In this document: positions 1 to 11,280 of the stretch, in pieces | Numbering within the stretch: the first letter of the stretch is position 1 | Layout: the number at the start of each line of letters is the position of its first letter | Assembly (NCBI RefSeq): GCF_043290135.1 | Contig: NW_027464589.1 | Location: 5,833,001 to 5,897,000, forward strand | Length of the DNA: 64,000 nucleotides | Direction of reading: 5' to 3' | Source of the DNA: Rhipicephalus microplus | Taxonomy: Eukaryota > Arthropoda > Arachnida > Ixodida > Ixodidae | The notes under the pieces: generated by a model | Told to the model about the DNA's origin: nothing | The model's database searches: none | The model's input: the letters and a program-made list of their open reading frames with translations, nothing else | Position numbers and translations under genes: made by a program

Positions 1-332
1 AGGGCGATGAGTGAAAGGCTTAGGTCATCCGAGGAGGCACTAGGGAATGTGAACAAAGGAGCAGCCAATGGCGAGAGGGGTAGGGCACCGGCACCCAGAA
101 CAGCCAACAAGAAAAAGCAAACAAGTTCGGAAAAAACAGGTTCGACCGGTTCAATGGTGACAAGACCCAGCTTCCGCAAAGTAGCTTTGGAGTTGCAAGG
201 GGACAAAGCAACCAGCGGAGGTTACAAATGCAAGTAACCTCCAGGTGTGGGACACTCTAGCAAAAGTCTGAGCACGTATGCGGGTGGTATGTTGGTGACT
301 CTAATTTAAATCAGTCCGCAAATGCACTCAAA

Positions 333-827
333 GAGAGGGTAAGAGGCGACAAGAGGGTTTCAATAGGGACGTTCTCAGGACATAAGCTAGAATCATTGTT
401 GAGGCAAGCGATTGCAAAACTCACAACTAAAACTAATGAAGGAAACCTCCTGATAATCGCAGGCGGTCTAAACAACGTCATGAATAAAGAATCGCCAGGA
501 CGAGCGACCACATTGGCGAAAGGGATCGATGACCTGTGAGCCATTTCCCCTCGGGTACAGGTGGTGGTATGCACGATACCGGAGGTACCGGCGCATGACG
601 GCAACCTGCAAAGAATGGTTGTCGAAGCAAACAAGGCGATATGGCAGATGAGTCGAGGTAAAGGCTTTGAGGTAGTCGAAATAAACAGAGATGTGCATAG
701 GTGGCGTAATTTTCAACGACACAGAATTCACTTCGATAGGAGGTTAGGTCGTGAGGTGAGTGGGCAACAAGCAGGACGAGCAGTAGCTTTTTTTGGAAGT
801 ACGTGGGTCCTTCGGGGTCCAGGATAG
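333..827 (+). pseudogene. LINE family X ORF1 with SGNH-hydrolase-like domain (broken)
   Basis: One reading frame runs through here with a single internal TGA at 537-539. After a LESLLRQAIAKL helix it shows IIAGGLNNVM, which resembles the GxND block of SGNH esterases, then VVVCTIPEVP, and a late RHRIHFDRRL that could be the catalytic His block. Esterase-like ORF1 proteins are known from CR1-type LINEs; here the domain sits in a different LINE family. The N-terminal nucleophile block was not identified, so enzymatic activity is not claimed. The stop lies where an Arg would fit, consistent with CGA decaying to TGA. Confidence 0.5.
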
Positions 828-980
828 CTAGTAACGAGGAAAACAACCAGGGGGACTCTGACAGGTGGTATAGACAGATACGATTCCAAAGTGGCAGAAA
901 TATCTAAGTAACGTGGAGTTCGGGGGAGGAATCGACCTAGGCACGAGGGCCGAGCCAATTCATACATAGGGTATATTAAC

Positions 981-1810
981 ATGCAAGGTGGCAGGAATAG
1001 AATAGGCAGGAAAAAGTGGGGAGAGATAGAAGAACAGCTAAGTGAGGAGAACCTCATGCTAAATGGGTTTGTAGAAGCACATCATAGGGACATGGAACAA
1101 CCACCTAGCAATTCGGACTACGCATTGGAATATTGCAATAGAACACAAAGCAGCAGAATGCAGAGTGGTATTGGAGCATTTATTCATAAAAGTACAGACT
1201 GGCAAAGGGTCAAGCAGGAGTGCAGAGAACATTTATGGCTAAAAGGGAAAGTGGCGGCACGGGACGCTTCTAGGTTTTGTATTCAGTTGCAGACAGGAGC
1301 GAAAGACAGAGGGGAAAATTAAGAAATGGTGCAGTGCATAAAAAATGACATTGATGAACTAAGAGAAGAGCGCGAGGTAATTATATTTGGAGATATGGAT
1401 GTGCACATAGAATATTATACTGAAACAACAGGCAGAAGGATATGTGTGAAGGGCATGATTTAATCAATTGCGACAGTACTGAGAAGGGTGAATGACAAAT
1501 AACATGGGAGGTGGGAAGGCTGCAGTCGACGATATATTATGCAATGATGTCACATAGGATGTATGATTGGCTAAGGGTGATGAAGATATATGACTATGGG
1601 TCCAGAAGCTTAGGTAGTGATCACAAATGTATCAAGCTGAGTTTTGGAAGAGAAATGAAAATGGGAAAGAGGCAATTTGAGCAACCACACAGTAATATTT
1701 ATTCAGAAAGGCAAGCAGAAACAGCAACTAAAGAGATTGAGAAAATAATCACCGAGGATACTACAACAAAGTGGACGTACACAAATCCAACTCGGTTGTT
1801 TGAGTTATAA
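981..1810 (+). pseudogene. LINE family X endonuclease remnant
   Basis: Two separated frames (981-1322 and 1511-1810) carry pieces of an exonuclease-endonuclease-phosphatase type nuclease, which nicks target DNA for target-primed reverse transcription. A GIGAFIHKSTDW segment and a late LGSDHKCIKL segment (the SDH active-site block) are visible. Stops and frameshifts separate them, so no product is expected. Confidence 0.55.
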
Positions 1811-2157
1811 TCAAATTAACCGGGAAATGGAGACAAGCCCAAAAGCTCGTGGGGTCAGGAAGTTAAGAGAGCCATAGTAACGCGTCAGGAAGCCTACAGA
1901 GAACACAGGTATACTAAACAGAAAGATGACCTCAAGATAATGTAAAAAAAAAATGGGATAACTTTTTGCGCTGCCGACCGAAAGCGTCCAATCTTATCAG
2001 TGAAAAAATTGCAAGGGGGCCCAATGGATGGCAGAATTAAACAAAAAAGATAGAAAGGCAGCTGCAAACTATCTCAATTTTCTGAGTACAATAAGACAAG
2101 CATGGAACAGGGGTTTATAACTATTGTTGAAGGGGCAGACTAGAAAGACATGAGGCA

Positions 2158-3400
2158 ATGCATTACATAAAAACAATCATGACAGAAAATTTTAAACACC
2201 AAGAAAGTGCTGCATGCACCATACCGGATGATGATGGACCAATTAGTGCAGTGGCTCCACTGGAACAACAAGAGTGGGAAAGGGCAGAAAAGAGGATTCC
2301 TAATAGCACATCAGCAGGTCCTGACAGCATCCCAGTTATGCTAATAATGCAAACATTAAGAGAGACAGCGAGCAAAACAATGAAGGATGGTGAAGCCGCC
2401 AATGGGTGGAAACTAAGCATGATCTATAAAGAAAAAGGGGGCAAAGCTGATATAAACAACTGCCGTCCTATAACAGTGACATCAGTAGTTTACAGGCTGG
2501 TGATACAGATAGTAAAGACTACAGACATAAGTGGAGAATGAGGAGGTCCTGGGAGAACTACAAAATGGGTTCCGACGAGGGAGGTTGGAGGACAATCTGT
2601 TTTCATTGATGCAGTGTATTGAAATAGTGGAAAAAAAAAACAGACATCAAAGGAGCTTACAATAGTGTGATTAAAGAATACTTGTGGGGAATACTGGACA
2701 CACTAGATGTGGAAGGTTGAATAACTTATCTTCTAAAATATATCTATAAGAGTAACAAGGTAAATATAAAAGGAGAACTGGTATCCAAACCTACAGAGAT
2801 ACAATGCGGGCTGCGAAAGGGATTTCCCTTCTCACCTTTGTTATTTATGCTGTGTATACATGCACTAGAAGACAAAATAGAGGGGAGTCGATTTGACTTC
2901 AGCCTCTCTTTAGCCAAGCAAGAAAAACAAGTTGAACACTCATTACCAGCATTTATGTATGCAGATGATATAGTACTAATCATCATCATCATCAGCCTGA
3001 CTACGTCCACTGCAGGACAAAGGCCTCTCCCATGTTCCGCCAGTTAACCCGGTCCTGTGCTTGCTGCTTCCAATTTATACCCGCAAACTTCTTAATCTCA
3101 TCTGCCCACCTAACCTTCTGTCTCCCCCTAACCCGCTTCCCTTCTCTGGGAATCCAGTCAGTTACCCTTAATGACCAGCGGTTATCCTGTCTACGCGCTA
3201 CATGCCCTGCCCATGTCCATTTCTTCTTCTTGATTTCAGCTATGATATCCTTAACCCCCGTTTGTTCCCTAATCCACTCTGCTCTCTTCTTGTCTCTTAA
3301 GGTTACACCTACCATTTTTACTAATAGCCGACAACAAAAAACATCTGCAGAGATTAAGAGACATATGCGGGAATAAGAGAGATAGTTTAAATTTGAAGTT
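2158..3400 (+). pseudogene. LINE family X reverse transcriptase remnant
   Basis: RT core of copy A: SAGPDSIPVM, a KGGKADINNCRPI stretch, DIKGAYNSV at about 2645 and FMYADDIVL at about 2955-2978. The frame is broken at several places. Just after YADDI the coding sequence jumps over the RTE insert at 2981-3318 and resumes at 3326, matching the order seen in copy B (22940-25845). Confidence 0.75.
2981..3318 (-). mobile_element. 5'-truncated RTE retrotransposon 3' end
   Basis: A 338-bp insert carries the extreme C-terminus of the RTE frame (GHVARRQDNRW, then GKRVRGRQKVRWADEI, ending EAFVLQWT) and a (GAT)n tail on the minus strand. It is bounded by the identical 7-mer TACTAAT at 2974-2980 and 3319-3325. 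It sits inside the RT domain of the older LINE. Only about 300 bp were copied, the usual outcome of incomplete target-primed reverse transcription. Confidence 0.92.
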
Positions 3401-3689
3401 CAGTAGAGGATAATATAAAACCATAATTTTTAATGATAACCAAGGCAGTGAGCGTAAGGACAGTAAGTCACACCATAAATAGTGGACAAATACAAATATT
3501 TGGGTGTATTAATAAACAATGAGGCTTAGTACCTAATGGAGCACGAAAGACACGTAATGACTAAGAATAACAGTGCAGCTGTAATGAAAAACTGGGCACC
3601 ATGGAAGTACAATAAGCATGACGTTGTCAGAGGCATTTAGACAGGTGTCGTGGTCTTGTGCGCGACGTTCGGCAGTGGTATCTTGTGCT

Positions 3690-4145
3690 TACAAAATACA
3701 GCGCGTTTAGCGCTACAAAAGCGAAACCATGATACCATGCAAGGTTCGTGAATGCGCAAGAACAAATGCGAACTCGCTAGATACAGCGTTAGCACTGCAA
3801 GTGTGAACTGCGTTATCATGCAAATGTGAAAGCGCACGAAACGATGTCAACTAGCAAGGTACAGCGTTTTGTAACGCTACAAGTGGGAAACTGCGATATC
3901 ATGCAAATATCATGAAAGCGCATGAAACGATGAGAAATAGCGAGATACAGTGTTTTGTAACGCTACAAGTGTAAAGATTAGGTTAGTTTGGATTAGGTTA
4001 GGTTAAGAAGTGTCGTAAAACCGCACGAAATGATGTCAACTAGCAAGATAGTGTTAAATTTCGTTACAAGTACGAAACTGCGATATCATGCGAAATACTG
4101 TGAAACCACACGAAACGATCTTAACTAGCGAGATACTGCATTTGA
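3690..4145. repeat. Degenerate ~90-bp tandem repeat
   Basis: About five diverged units share the phrases GCTACAAGTG, GAAACTGCGATATCATGC, CACGAAACGATG and CTAGCGAGATAC in the same order. A short run of TTAGG-like pentamers (about 3977-4006) lies between units. The array starts exactly where the LINE ends. No coding potential. Confidence 0.7.
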
Positions 4146-5330
4146 GAGCGTCTATTTGTCGTACAGAATCTTATTTAGGAAGAGGCTTTGTGGAGATCTT
4201 TTGGTCTAGTGATATTCGATGGTGGCGCCGTTATGTCGCAGAGGAGCTTTTGGAACCATTGCTTCGCCGGCCGGTGAGGTGTTTTTTCTCTGGCCTGATT
4301 CTCAACTAGCGCCTTGCTCGAGCGTGTTTGGTCGTTTGGCCGTGATTTGACTCCGCGAGTCGTGCAGCTTTTGTGTGGCTAACGTAGTACACGAAACCGT
4401 GCTCCTTAGCCATTTCTTAGCCAAGGTGCTCCTTAGCTTCCTGAAAAGTTGTGTAACTTGCACCAAGGTATACTCTCATTACTCTGATATGCTGGAATGG
4501 CGAAATTAAATTGTGCTTCGGGTTGCCCATTCGAGATTGAGAGAACAACACTGGTGTAATGACCCTAAATGCTTGCTTTTCCGTAGCGCACAAACATGAC
4601 GGTGAAGCCGAATATGTGAATGCCAGTGAATGTGTGAATGCATGGGCACTGAGAAGAAGCACATAGTGAAAACTATGTGCTTCTTCGCAGTGCACGTGCA
4701 TGACAGTGAAGCCAAACTTGTTCATGCATTGTATCGTTTGTTTTATTTGCAGGCATATAGATGAGTGTTCCAAGTTGAAATCAGCACGTATTTTCCTCTA
4801 CGTTTACCCATCGCCTTGAACTTTCTTTAATTATGGGGACGCATTTGTCATGGATTTGCCACCAAAATCATAAGCTATCATATTATGGAAGAACATTTAA
4901 TCAAACCTGCCTTCTACACACTGCTGTACCAAGGAATGAACATGTTGGCTGTTTCTCATGCTAATACATATTGGGCGACAGAAAGCCATGAGATGAATTT
5001 GTAAGCAACTATTCAGTCGAGCTGACATCCCCAAAGCCCAGAGACGGATCATGCACCGCTTCAGACTAACACATACTCAAATTAAAAAACGCTCAAAGCT
5101 ACATTCCGCAGTATACTGAGACGAGCGCCCCTGGAGCTTAGCGGTGCGAACGCTGACACATATTATGTGCAAGTGTCCTTCATGTACCTGTGAGGTGAAC
5201 TCAATGCAGGCCAATACAATACCACATTGGTCTTGGGAAATGTATCTCTCTGAGAAGGCCTTGAAGAGCCTATACTTGGAGCTGGCCCAGTAAGCTGGTA
5301 GTCGGTTAAGCCATAAGAGCCCCACCAACC
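4146..5330. other. No recognisable gene
   Basis: Short frames only. The one notable structure is the long hairpin at 4640-4701. Around 5070-5330 the plus strand reads like a very decayed LINE C-terminal Cys/His finger (HIMCKCPSC), too weak to call. Confidence 0.5.
4640..4701. repeat. Imperfect 62-nt hairpin with GAAA loop
   Basis: Arms of about 29 nt pair around a GAAA tetraloop; the innermost 15 bp (GAAGAAGCACATAGT against its complement) are perfect and only about two mismatches occur further out. It could be a palindromic repeat end, a recombination product or a small-RNA precursor; the sequence alone does not decide. Confidence 0.6.
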
Positions 5331-5332
5331 TT

Positions 5333-5600
5333 ATTTATTTATTTATTCAAAATACCTTACAGGCCCACTGAAGGGCATTGAGTAAGGGGGGCATCAGTAT
5401 ACAAACAAAATAACAATAAAGGAGAAAAGCAGACAGTGCAACCAGCGCAAAAGCAACCTTAGTTCTGAAAAACACTTCAGTTATATAAATATTCGCTCTA
5501 TTCTTGCTACAGCCCATTGTATGTTCAGACAACTCGATTTGCTAACATCTGTGGCATCCCCTGCTGGTTCCTTTACGCCGAAGCCTGTAAGAGACACTAA
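5333..5600 (-). mobile_element. CR1/L2-group LINE 3' tail
   Basis: An AT-rich (TTTA)n tail followed by a segment like the LINE 3' UTR at 27927-28077 (AATACCTTACAGGCCCAC here, AATACCTCAAGGGCCCC there). It marks a heavily 5'-truncated minus-strand LINE copy. No coding part remains. Confidence 0.55.
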
Positions 5601-5814
5601 CAAGCTTTTGCTTCTCAAGTTTTGTTTAGTTTCAGCTTGAATCTGATCCTTCAATATAATCTAATCGATAAACCGCTTGATGTAAACTGCTGTAATAAAT
5701 TAAAAATACAGCATCTTAGTCAAATTAACAAAACTGCAACCAAAAAGCAAATTAAATAGCTACTGCAATATAGCCTTTCATTATTAAAGAGGCGAGTTCG
5801 GCTTGTCGGTACAT

Positions 5815-7850
5815 TATCATGGTGCACTACAATGCAGAAAACACACAATAGAAAGAACACAAATGACGAGCGCTGATTGGGAGAGCAGTCCTGCCATGTT
5901 ATACAATGGCTAGCAAGGAAACCTTCAAAATATTTTCAGTCATGCACACTCTTCGCATTGTTTGCATGCTCTCTTAACCTATCATTTGTGCAACGCCTGG
6001 TTTGGCCATCGTGATTTTACCGCACTTCAAAGGAATTTCGTACACCATCCCTTCTGCACAATCAGCAAAGGGCCTCCTGTCCTTTGTGCTACAGGCCTCC
6101 AGGTCAGTTAATCTGCAGAGCTTAGAGAACCTGTTTGGTACTGAAAATATGAGTTTCACGTGTTATCGCTGGGCCACCTTTTTCAAGCTGCGCGACAGCT
6201 GGTGCATATAAGACATCTAGGCTACCTTCTGCTTGCGCGGTGCGATAGCTTCACAATATCGCGGGTGATGACACACCTTCTTGAGCAGGCTGTCTGCAAC
6301 TGAAAGGAGGAGTGGCTTGAGATGCTCAGCACCTGTCAGCCTTTCAGCTCAATGCTTGAATGCTTCAGAAGTACAGTGTGGACAAGATTTGCCCAAAGCA
6401 CTCTTGAGGCATGACATGGCAATAGCTCGTTTAAATAGCTTAGAGTGAGCAGACTTGATAGGTAGTAGTGGTTTGTTAGTGCATGGTTCATAGCACCAGC
6501 AGATGCTAACACTTGTAAAACAAAACAAGACATCTAAAAATCTAAGTTGGCCATTCATGTGGGAGTTCATGGGTTAGGCTAAATGGGCTCGCCGAAAAAC
6601 GCATCAAGTAGAACTTTGCTTTGTATTTCAAAGTCGTACTGATCACATTGTAAAACAATTAGGTAATTGTCAATATATCAGAATATGCTAAGAACATTTT
6701 CATTGGTGAGCAAGTCGTTGATCTGACGACTGAAGTGAGCAAGAACTAGGTCTCTGATAACTGAGTGATGCAAAAATGAGTGCATACGCCTTGCTTCCGC
6801 AGATGTGGGATACCTTCAAACATTGTGTACGTAGACAGCTACTAAAAGCTTAAAGGTTCTAAGAAGCCACCAGCAGAAATCCCCGCAGAGTTTTGGAAAG
6901 CAACACTATTCTATTGACAAACTGCATTTGTCAATAGAATGCTCATCTCACTGAAGCATTAGGTTATAATGCAGAGAATAAAAACGATCTTCGATGTCAA
7001 TCGATAAATTCTGAAAGCACTTGTCAGTGAAAGTGTCAAAGACGTCTAAAGCCTGGTTAGATTTAATCTCGATAAAAGGGTCATCTATCACTAAAAGCTT
7101 GAGATTATGCTGATTCAGATTCATAGACAGTGGCCTGAAAAGGTACATCCACCTTGTGCATTTTTGCACTAAAAAAGACATTTAAAAAATTGTTCTTGCT
7201 CCTATCAATAGCCTTAATCAGAAAGGTTAAGCTTGTCACACAGTCTTTTTGCATTAGACTTCTGTTTAGTGTTTACTCAATGAATTATTAGAGTGAGAAT
7301 CGACTGCAGAAACCGCTTCTCTCGAGTTTGATTCAAAAATATTTTTTCTCAGTAGAACCATGAAACCACTTTTTTTATCAACCAGCAGAATGTGGAGGAA
7401 TGTTCACGAAGAAAACAAGCCGCTCATTTAATGCGTGGGCCGGGTTTAAGCTCTTGTAGCTCTTAAGGAAGTTGGCACCTTCCAACTTTTTTAAATACAG
7501 TATCTAAAAACGTTAGCACCATCTAAAAGACAACATGCGCTCTAATTGGTAGGAGCTTCATGCGAAAACTTAAGTACAAAAGAAAGCTGTGCCGGTCTCG
7601 ACTTCCTGAATGCCACAGCAAACTTCCATCCAATAGAAATAACACAGGTTAGACCGGCTTGCAAAGTTGCTTCACCGATAATGTGCACATTGCATTGTGA
7701 CTTTTACGTGCGTGGGGTACACCAGGTCAGTCCTTAAGGACGCTATAAATATATGTGCCATCTCCCAATAAACATTGTTGAAAGTTCAGCACTTTGTGTC
7801 GCCATTTGTGTTCCGTCCATTGTGTCTTTCTTCACTGCAGTGCACCAAAC
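5815..7850 (-). mobile_element. Fossil Penelope-like element (PLE)
   Basis: Minus-strand frames hold scattered PLE blocks in the expected order: SIDIEDRFYSL at about 7000 (RT), YIDNYLIVL at about 6660-6690 (decayed RT active site), NKPLLPIKSAHSKLFKRAIA at about 6420-6480 and VYEIPLKCGK at about 6010-6050 (start of the GIY-YIG endonuclease). The frames are full of stops. A terminal block at 5820-5876 (minus) reappears inverted at 7785-7845 (plus), next to TATAAAT (7744) and AATAAA (7767). That inverted layout resembles the younger PLE at 50618-53934. Confidence 0.7.
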
Positions 7851-8604
7851 TTTTATTATTGTTTCACAAGTACATTCACAGACCAGGACCGTTGCCGAAG
7901 TGTTTGAGGCTCATCATTCATGTTATGAAGGGTACATAATCGTTTCTTTCGAGTGCATAAGTGGTAAAGCAAACACCTTTAACCCTCATACACTCTTATA
8001 TCTGTAATAAGTGTATGAGAGTGGAACATGACATTGGCATCTGCAAAGCGCTTCCAATGTCATGTTAGCTGAACCTAACAAAAAAAAGTTTTACACCACC
8101 CTTTACTTTTAATTTATTGGTCTGCATTTACTAGTCGTTTTTTTTTTAGGTAAAGGGTGTGCTCATTATCACTTCCTCTCCTGCGTAATGCAGTTGACAA
8201 TTGAAGGACATTCATAGTAATGCCATGAAAAAACATGTGTAATAAAGTTTGTGTGCACCTGTGTTGTAAGATTGTTTTTATGCAAGGTAACAGGAAGGAG
8301 CGAATAGAAACAACTCTGGGTGAAATTTCATAGCTTAAGGAAGCTGCAAGTGTCACTATTATGCCTGCATTATGCCTGCCTTTTTCGAGCTTTGTGCTAA
8401 GTTCTGTTTTTGCGTCTTGCAGTTACAGTGAATGTTACAGTGATAGCTTGTTCTGAAAAATGCGTCACAGCAGCCCCATTGGAAGAAACGAGATCACCTT
8501 GTCACACTATGCTGTGGACAAGATTCATTCATATGGATGAGGCACTAAAAAAAGTATATCAAATTTCAACACTGCATCAGCCTCTCAACTCATTTACTGC
8601 AAAA
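7851..8604. other. No confirmed gene; hairpin and possible exon
   Basis: Contains two adjacent inverted repeats (about 7984-8020 and 8025-8066; the second has a perfect 13-bp stem of AACATGACATTGG). A plausible splice acceptor (TTTTTGCGTCTTGCAG) ends at about 8422 and is followed by an open frame up to the LTR element at 8610. Neither is enough for a gene call. Confidence 0.4.
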
Positions 8605-8609
8605 GCAAC

Positions 8610-9282
8610 TGTTATGGTGCAATGTGGGCCCAGGATCCGGAATAAATCAACCGGCAGTCAGGTGACTCTGTACACACAACACAGACTTTAACACAACCGA
8701 TAACTTTTACAATTCACACACAACACACTATAGCGTTCCTTATTTACATGCCAAACGTCCTACGCGCCTCGGCACACGAACTGTCCTACTCGCCGTTATG
8801 ACTGTTGCCGCTGCGGCGAGGTCTATCGTCACCGGTGTTCCTCGTGCAGTCACGCTGCCTTGACCGTGGTGAGGTGGTGGTGGTGGTGATGGTGGTGCTG
8901 CAGGCCGGTAGATCACCAGGCCACTGCAGTGCAGGTTAATGGCCCGTCGCCAACATGAGCCGCGGCCACCTCGCGCCACCACTCGGGCCCCAGGACCTCA
9001 GGCCACGAACAGACTATGCTGCCGGTCCCCGTGTCAGCGCCGGCCACAGAGCGGGAGGCCAGCTCACCAGGTACGCAAGGCTGCCGGACACCTGGTTAAG
9101 CGATGTCGCGACCCGAACCGCCGACCAGCAGCTGCCGTTCGAACCGTGTCACGCTCCAACTGCCCGAGCCGCACGCCCGCTCGCGCTTCCTTTTTCTCCT
9201 CCTCGCCTCCAAGGCGTACCGCAGTGCAGAACTGCCGTTCCCTCTTCGCCCCGTCACGGGCCACACAATCCACATCATCACA
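8610..9282 (-). repeat. 3' LTR of the Gmr1-like element
   Basis: 673 bp bounded by TG...CA, nearly identical to 13912-14648. Contains a GGT-rich stretch around 8868-8900. Directly abuts the GCAAC duplication on its left and the polypurine tract on its right. Confidence 0.93.
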
Positions 9283-9294
9283 CCACCCCCCACT
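9283..9294 (-). other. Polypurine tract
   Basis: On the minus strand AGTGGGGGGTGG lies immediately upstream of the 3' LTR. This is the position where plus-strand DNA synthesis is primed in LTR retrotransposons. Confidence 0.8.
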
Positions 9295-9471
9295 TAAGAT
9301 AGTTGTGAGCAACTATTCCAATCCACGCCAGGCGGTGAGTAGGCAAAAGTGCAGGCGCGTTTGTAAAGAGGGAACAAGTTCACACGAATCCGAATGGTTG
9401 TGATCCACACAGCACGTAATGAAAAAAAAAAACACATGAAAAATACACAAGTGGAGAAAGATTAGAGCAAT

Positions 9472-11277
9472 TCAGATGCGACTTAAGTAGTCCGCTCCTA
9501 CATTGTCTGAGCCTTTTATGTATTCTACGGTAAAGCTGTACTCTTGCATTAGTAAGCTGCATCGTAACACTCGATTATTGACGTGTTTGGCTGACTGCAA
9601 GTACCGGAGTGGCTGGTGGTCGCACTGAATAATGAAGGGTTTGCCGCATAAGTAAATGTGGAACTTCTGAACAGCCCACACGAGCGCTAAGCATTCACGC
9701 TCTATTGTGGAATAGCGGGTCTCTCTAGGCAGCAGATTGCGACTAGCATAAGCAACCGGATGTAAATTATCGTCCCCACTGTTTTGCAGAAGCACTGCGC
9801 CGATGCTTGTGCTTGAGGCATCAGTACGGAGCACGAAAGGCTTCGAAAGATCCGGTGTTTGCAGTATGGGACCTGCGGCGAGCTTGTCTTTCAGCACGGT
9901 GAATGCTTTTTCTTGAGTCGGTCCCCATGATACGATGTGATGTTGGCCTTTCTTGGTAAGGTCAGTCAAGGGCTTGGAAATCTCTGCGTAGTTCGGAATG
10001 AACTGCCTGTAATAGCCCGTAAGACCGAGAAAGGATTGTACAGCTTTCTTCGTTGTGGAGCGCTTGGCGGCTAGGATCTTGTCCAGCGTTTTCAGCATTG
10101 GTTCTACCTTCGCCTCGCCAATGCGATGTCCGAGGAATGTAATGGTACGCTCTCCGATCTCACACTTGCTCGGTTTGATTGTGAGGTTTGCATTGCGGAT
10201 TCTTTCGAAGACAAGTCGTAAGGCTTCCATATGTTCATGCCATCTGTTAGTAGCGATGACCACATCGTCAAAATAATGATGCACATTCGGCAAATCGCCT
10301 AGAACTCTCCTCATAAGGCGTGCAAATATCGCTGGGGCAGTGTTAATCACAAAAGGCATGTATTTGAAGTGGTAGAGCCCCGACATGCTTGAAAATGCCG
10401 TCTTTTCACGACTGACTGGAGCCATGGGCACTTGCCAATAGCCCTTCGTGAAATCGAATTTCGAGAAAAATTTCTGTTTCCCCACAAGAGCTAGAACAAC
10501 ATCAATTCTCGGAATCGGCTCATTGTCGAAAACCAAGGTCTTGTTCAGCTCCCTAAAGTCAATGCACAACCGTATGGTGTTGTCGGGCTTCTTGACGACA
10601 ACGATCGGCGCATGATATGGCGACTTTGATTTCTCGATTATGCCCATTCGAAGCATCTCCTGTACCTCTTTTTCGACGTTCTCACGCAGCGCTAGAGGAA
10701 TCGGGTACTGAGGCACGTGAACCGGCTTTTCGATGACGAGGTCAAGAGAGCATTCGACAAGTTGTGTCTTGCCGGGAAGGTCCGAAAATATGTCTGCAAA
10801 CTCTTCGCACAATTGTCGAACTTGTTGAAGTTGGTCTGTCTGCAGTTTGGGCGATATCTTGACGTCCGATGCCGTTTGTGTTTGGCATAGACTGAGAGAG
10901 GGGATGGTATCCTCAGAGTCGTTGCTCTCACTGTTCGCCTCTTCCCCAGGTGTTGCACTTGTAGTATTCACTGCAGCCACCTGATGAGGAGACGTTATTT
11001 CTCTTTCCTCATACTTCTTCAGCATATTCACGTGGAAGACCTTGATGCTCTGCCCTAAGTCAATTGCATAATCAACATCATTCTTGGCTTCAGCAACTTT
11101 AAACGGGCCCTTCCACTGCATGAGAAGCTTATTGGTGTCTGTAGAAAGGAGAATTAAAACCTTGTCACCGGGCCGTAGCCTTCTGTGGTGGGTCTTACGG
11201 TCGCAATAAAGCTTTTGCTTTTCACATGCTTTACCAAGCTCTTCATGAGCGAGGTTACAGGTCTGTTCGAGTCGGTT
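9472..11277 (-). pseudogene. pol: integrase C-terminus, reverse transcriptase, RNase H
   Basis: Lies downstream of the TGA at 11278-11280 and continues in the same frame without another stop to the terminal TGA. It begins with the integrase C-terminal GPF-type domain (QWKGPFKV). Numbering from the Met at 11121, RT follows with FSKFDFTKGYW (Asp at about 223) and the YFDD box (283-286). RNase H then shows LRTDAS (Asp about 434), ERECLAL, CDHQPL (Asp about 501) and GADYLSRI. The usual FGL motif before the RT thumb reads FVI (MPFVINTAPAIF), an odd change that could reduce activity. Without readthrough this half has no start of its own, hence the pseudogene label. Confidence 0.92.
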
Positions 11278-11280
11278 TCA
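11278..11280 (-). other. Single in-frame TGA interrupting gag-pol
   Basis: Upstream and downstream frames are identical (13848 minus 11121 is divisible by three) and no other stop occurs over about 4.4 kb. The flanking codons read VDL-stop-NRLEQ; a CGA to TGA change would explain it. Programmed readthrough is possible but has no support beyond the isolation of the stop. Confidence 0.85.

Larger units (their letters stand above)
1..3690 (+). mobile_element. Decayed non-LTR retrotransposon (LINE family X, copy A)
   Basis: Remnants of ORF1, an AP-like endonuclease and a reverse transcriptase (RT) follow each other on the plus strand with many stops and frameshifts. The RT part is recognisable from the stretch around 2290-2540 (a PDSIP-type motif, then NNCRPITVTSVVYR) and from YADDI at about 2958-2972. 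The same protein family recurs at 22940-25845 and, as a 3' fragment, at 17985-19060. The copy runs in from the left edge and fades at about 3690, where an unrelated tandem repeat begins. It is interrupted at 2981-3318 by a truncated RTE. The clade was not resolved by eye; a C-terminal CCHC finger is visible in the other copies. Confidence 0.85.

Noticed and set aside
3032..3376. Plus-strand frame over 3032-3376 and similar frame at 20513-20734
   Set aside because: Antisense of the RTE C-terminal coding sequence.
3977..4006. TTAGG-like pentamers as a telomere
   Set aside because: Only a few imperfect units, embedded in another tandem repeat.
8740..8982. Proline/Arg-rich frames in the LTRs (also 14042-14284)
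   Set aside because: They lie within LTR sequence and reflect the GGT-rich stretch; no conserved domain.
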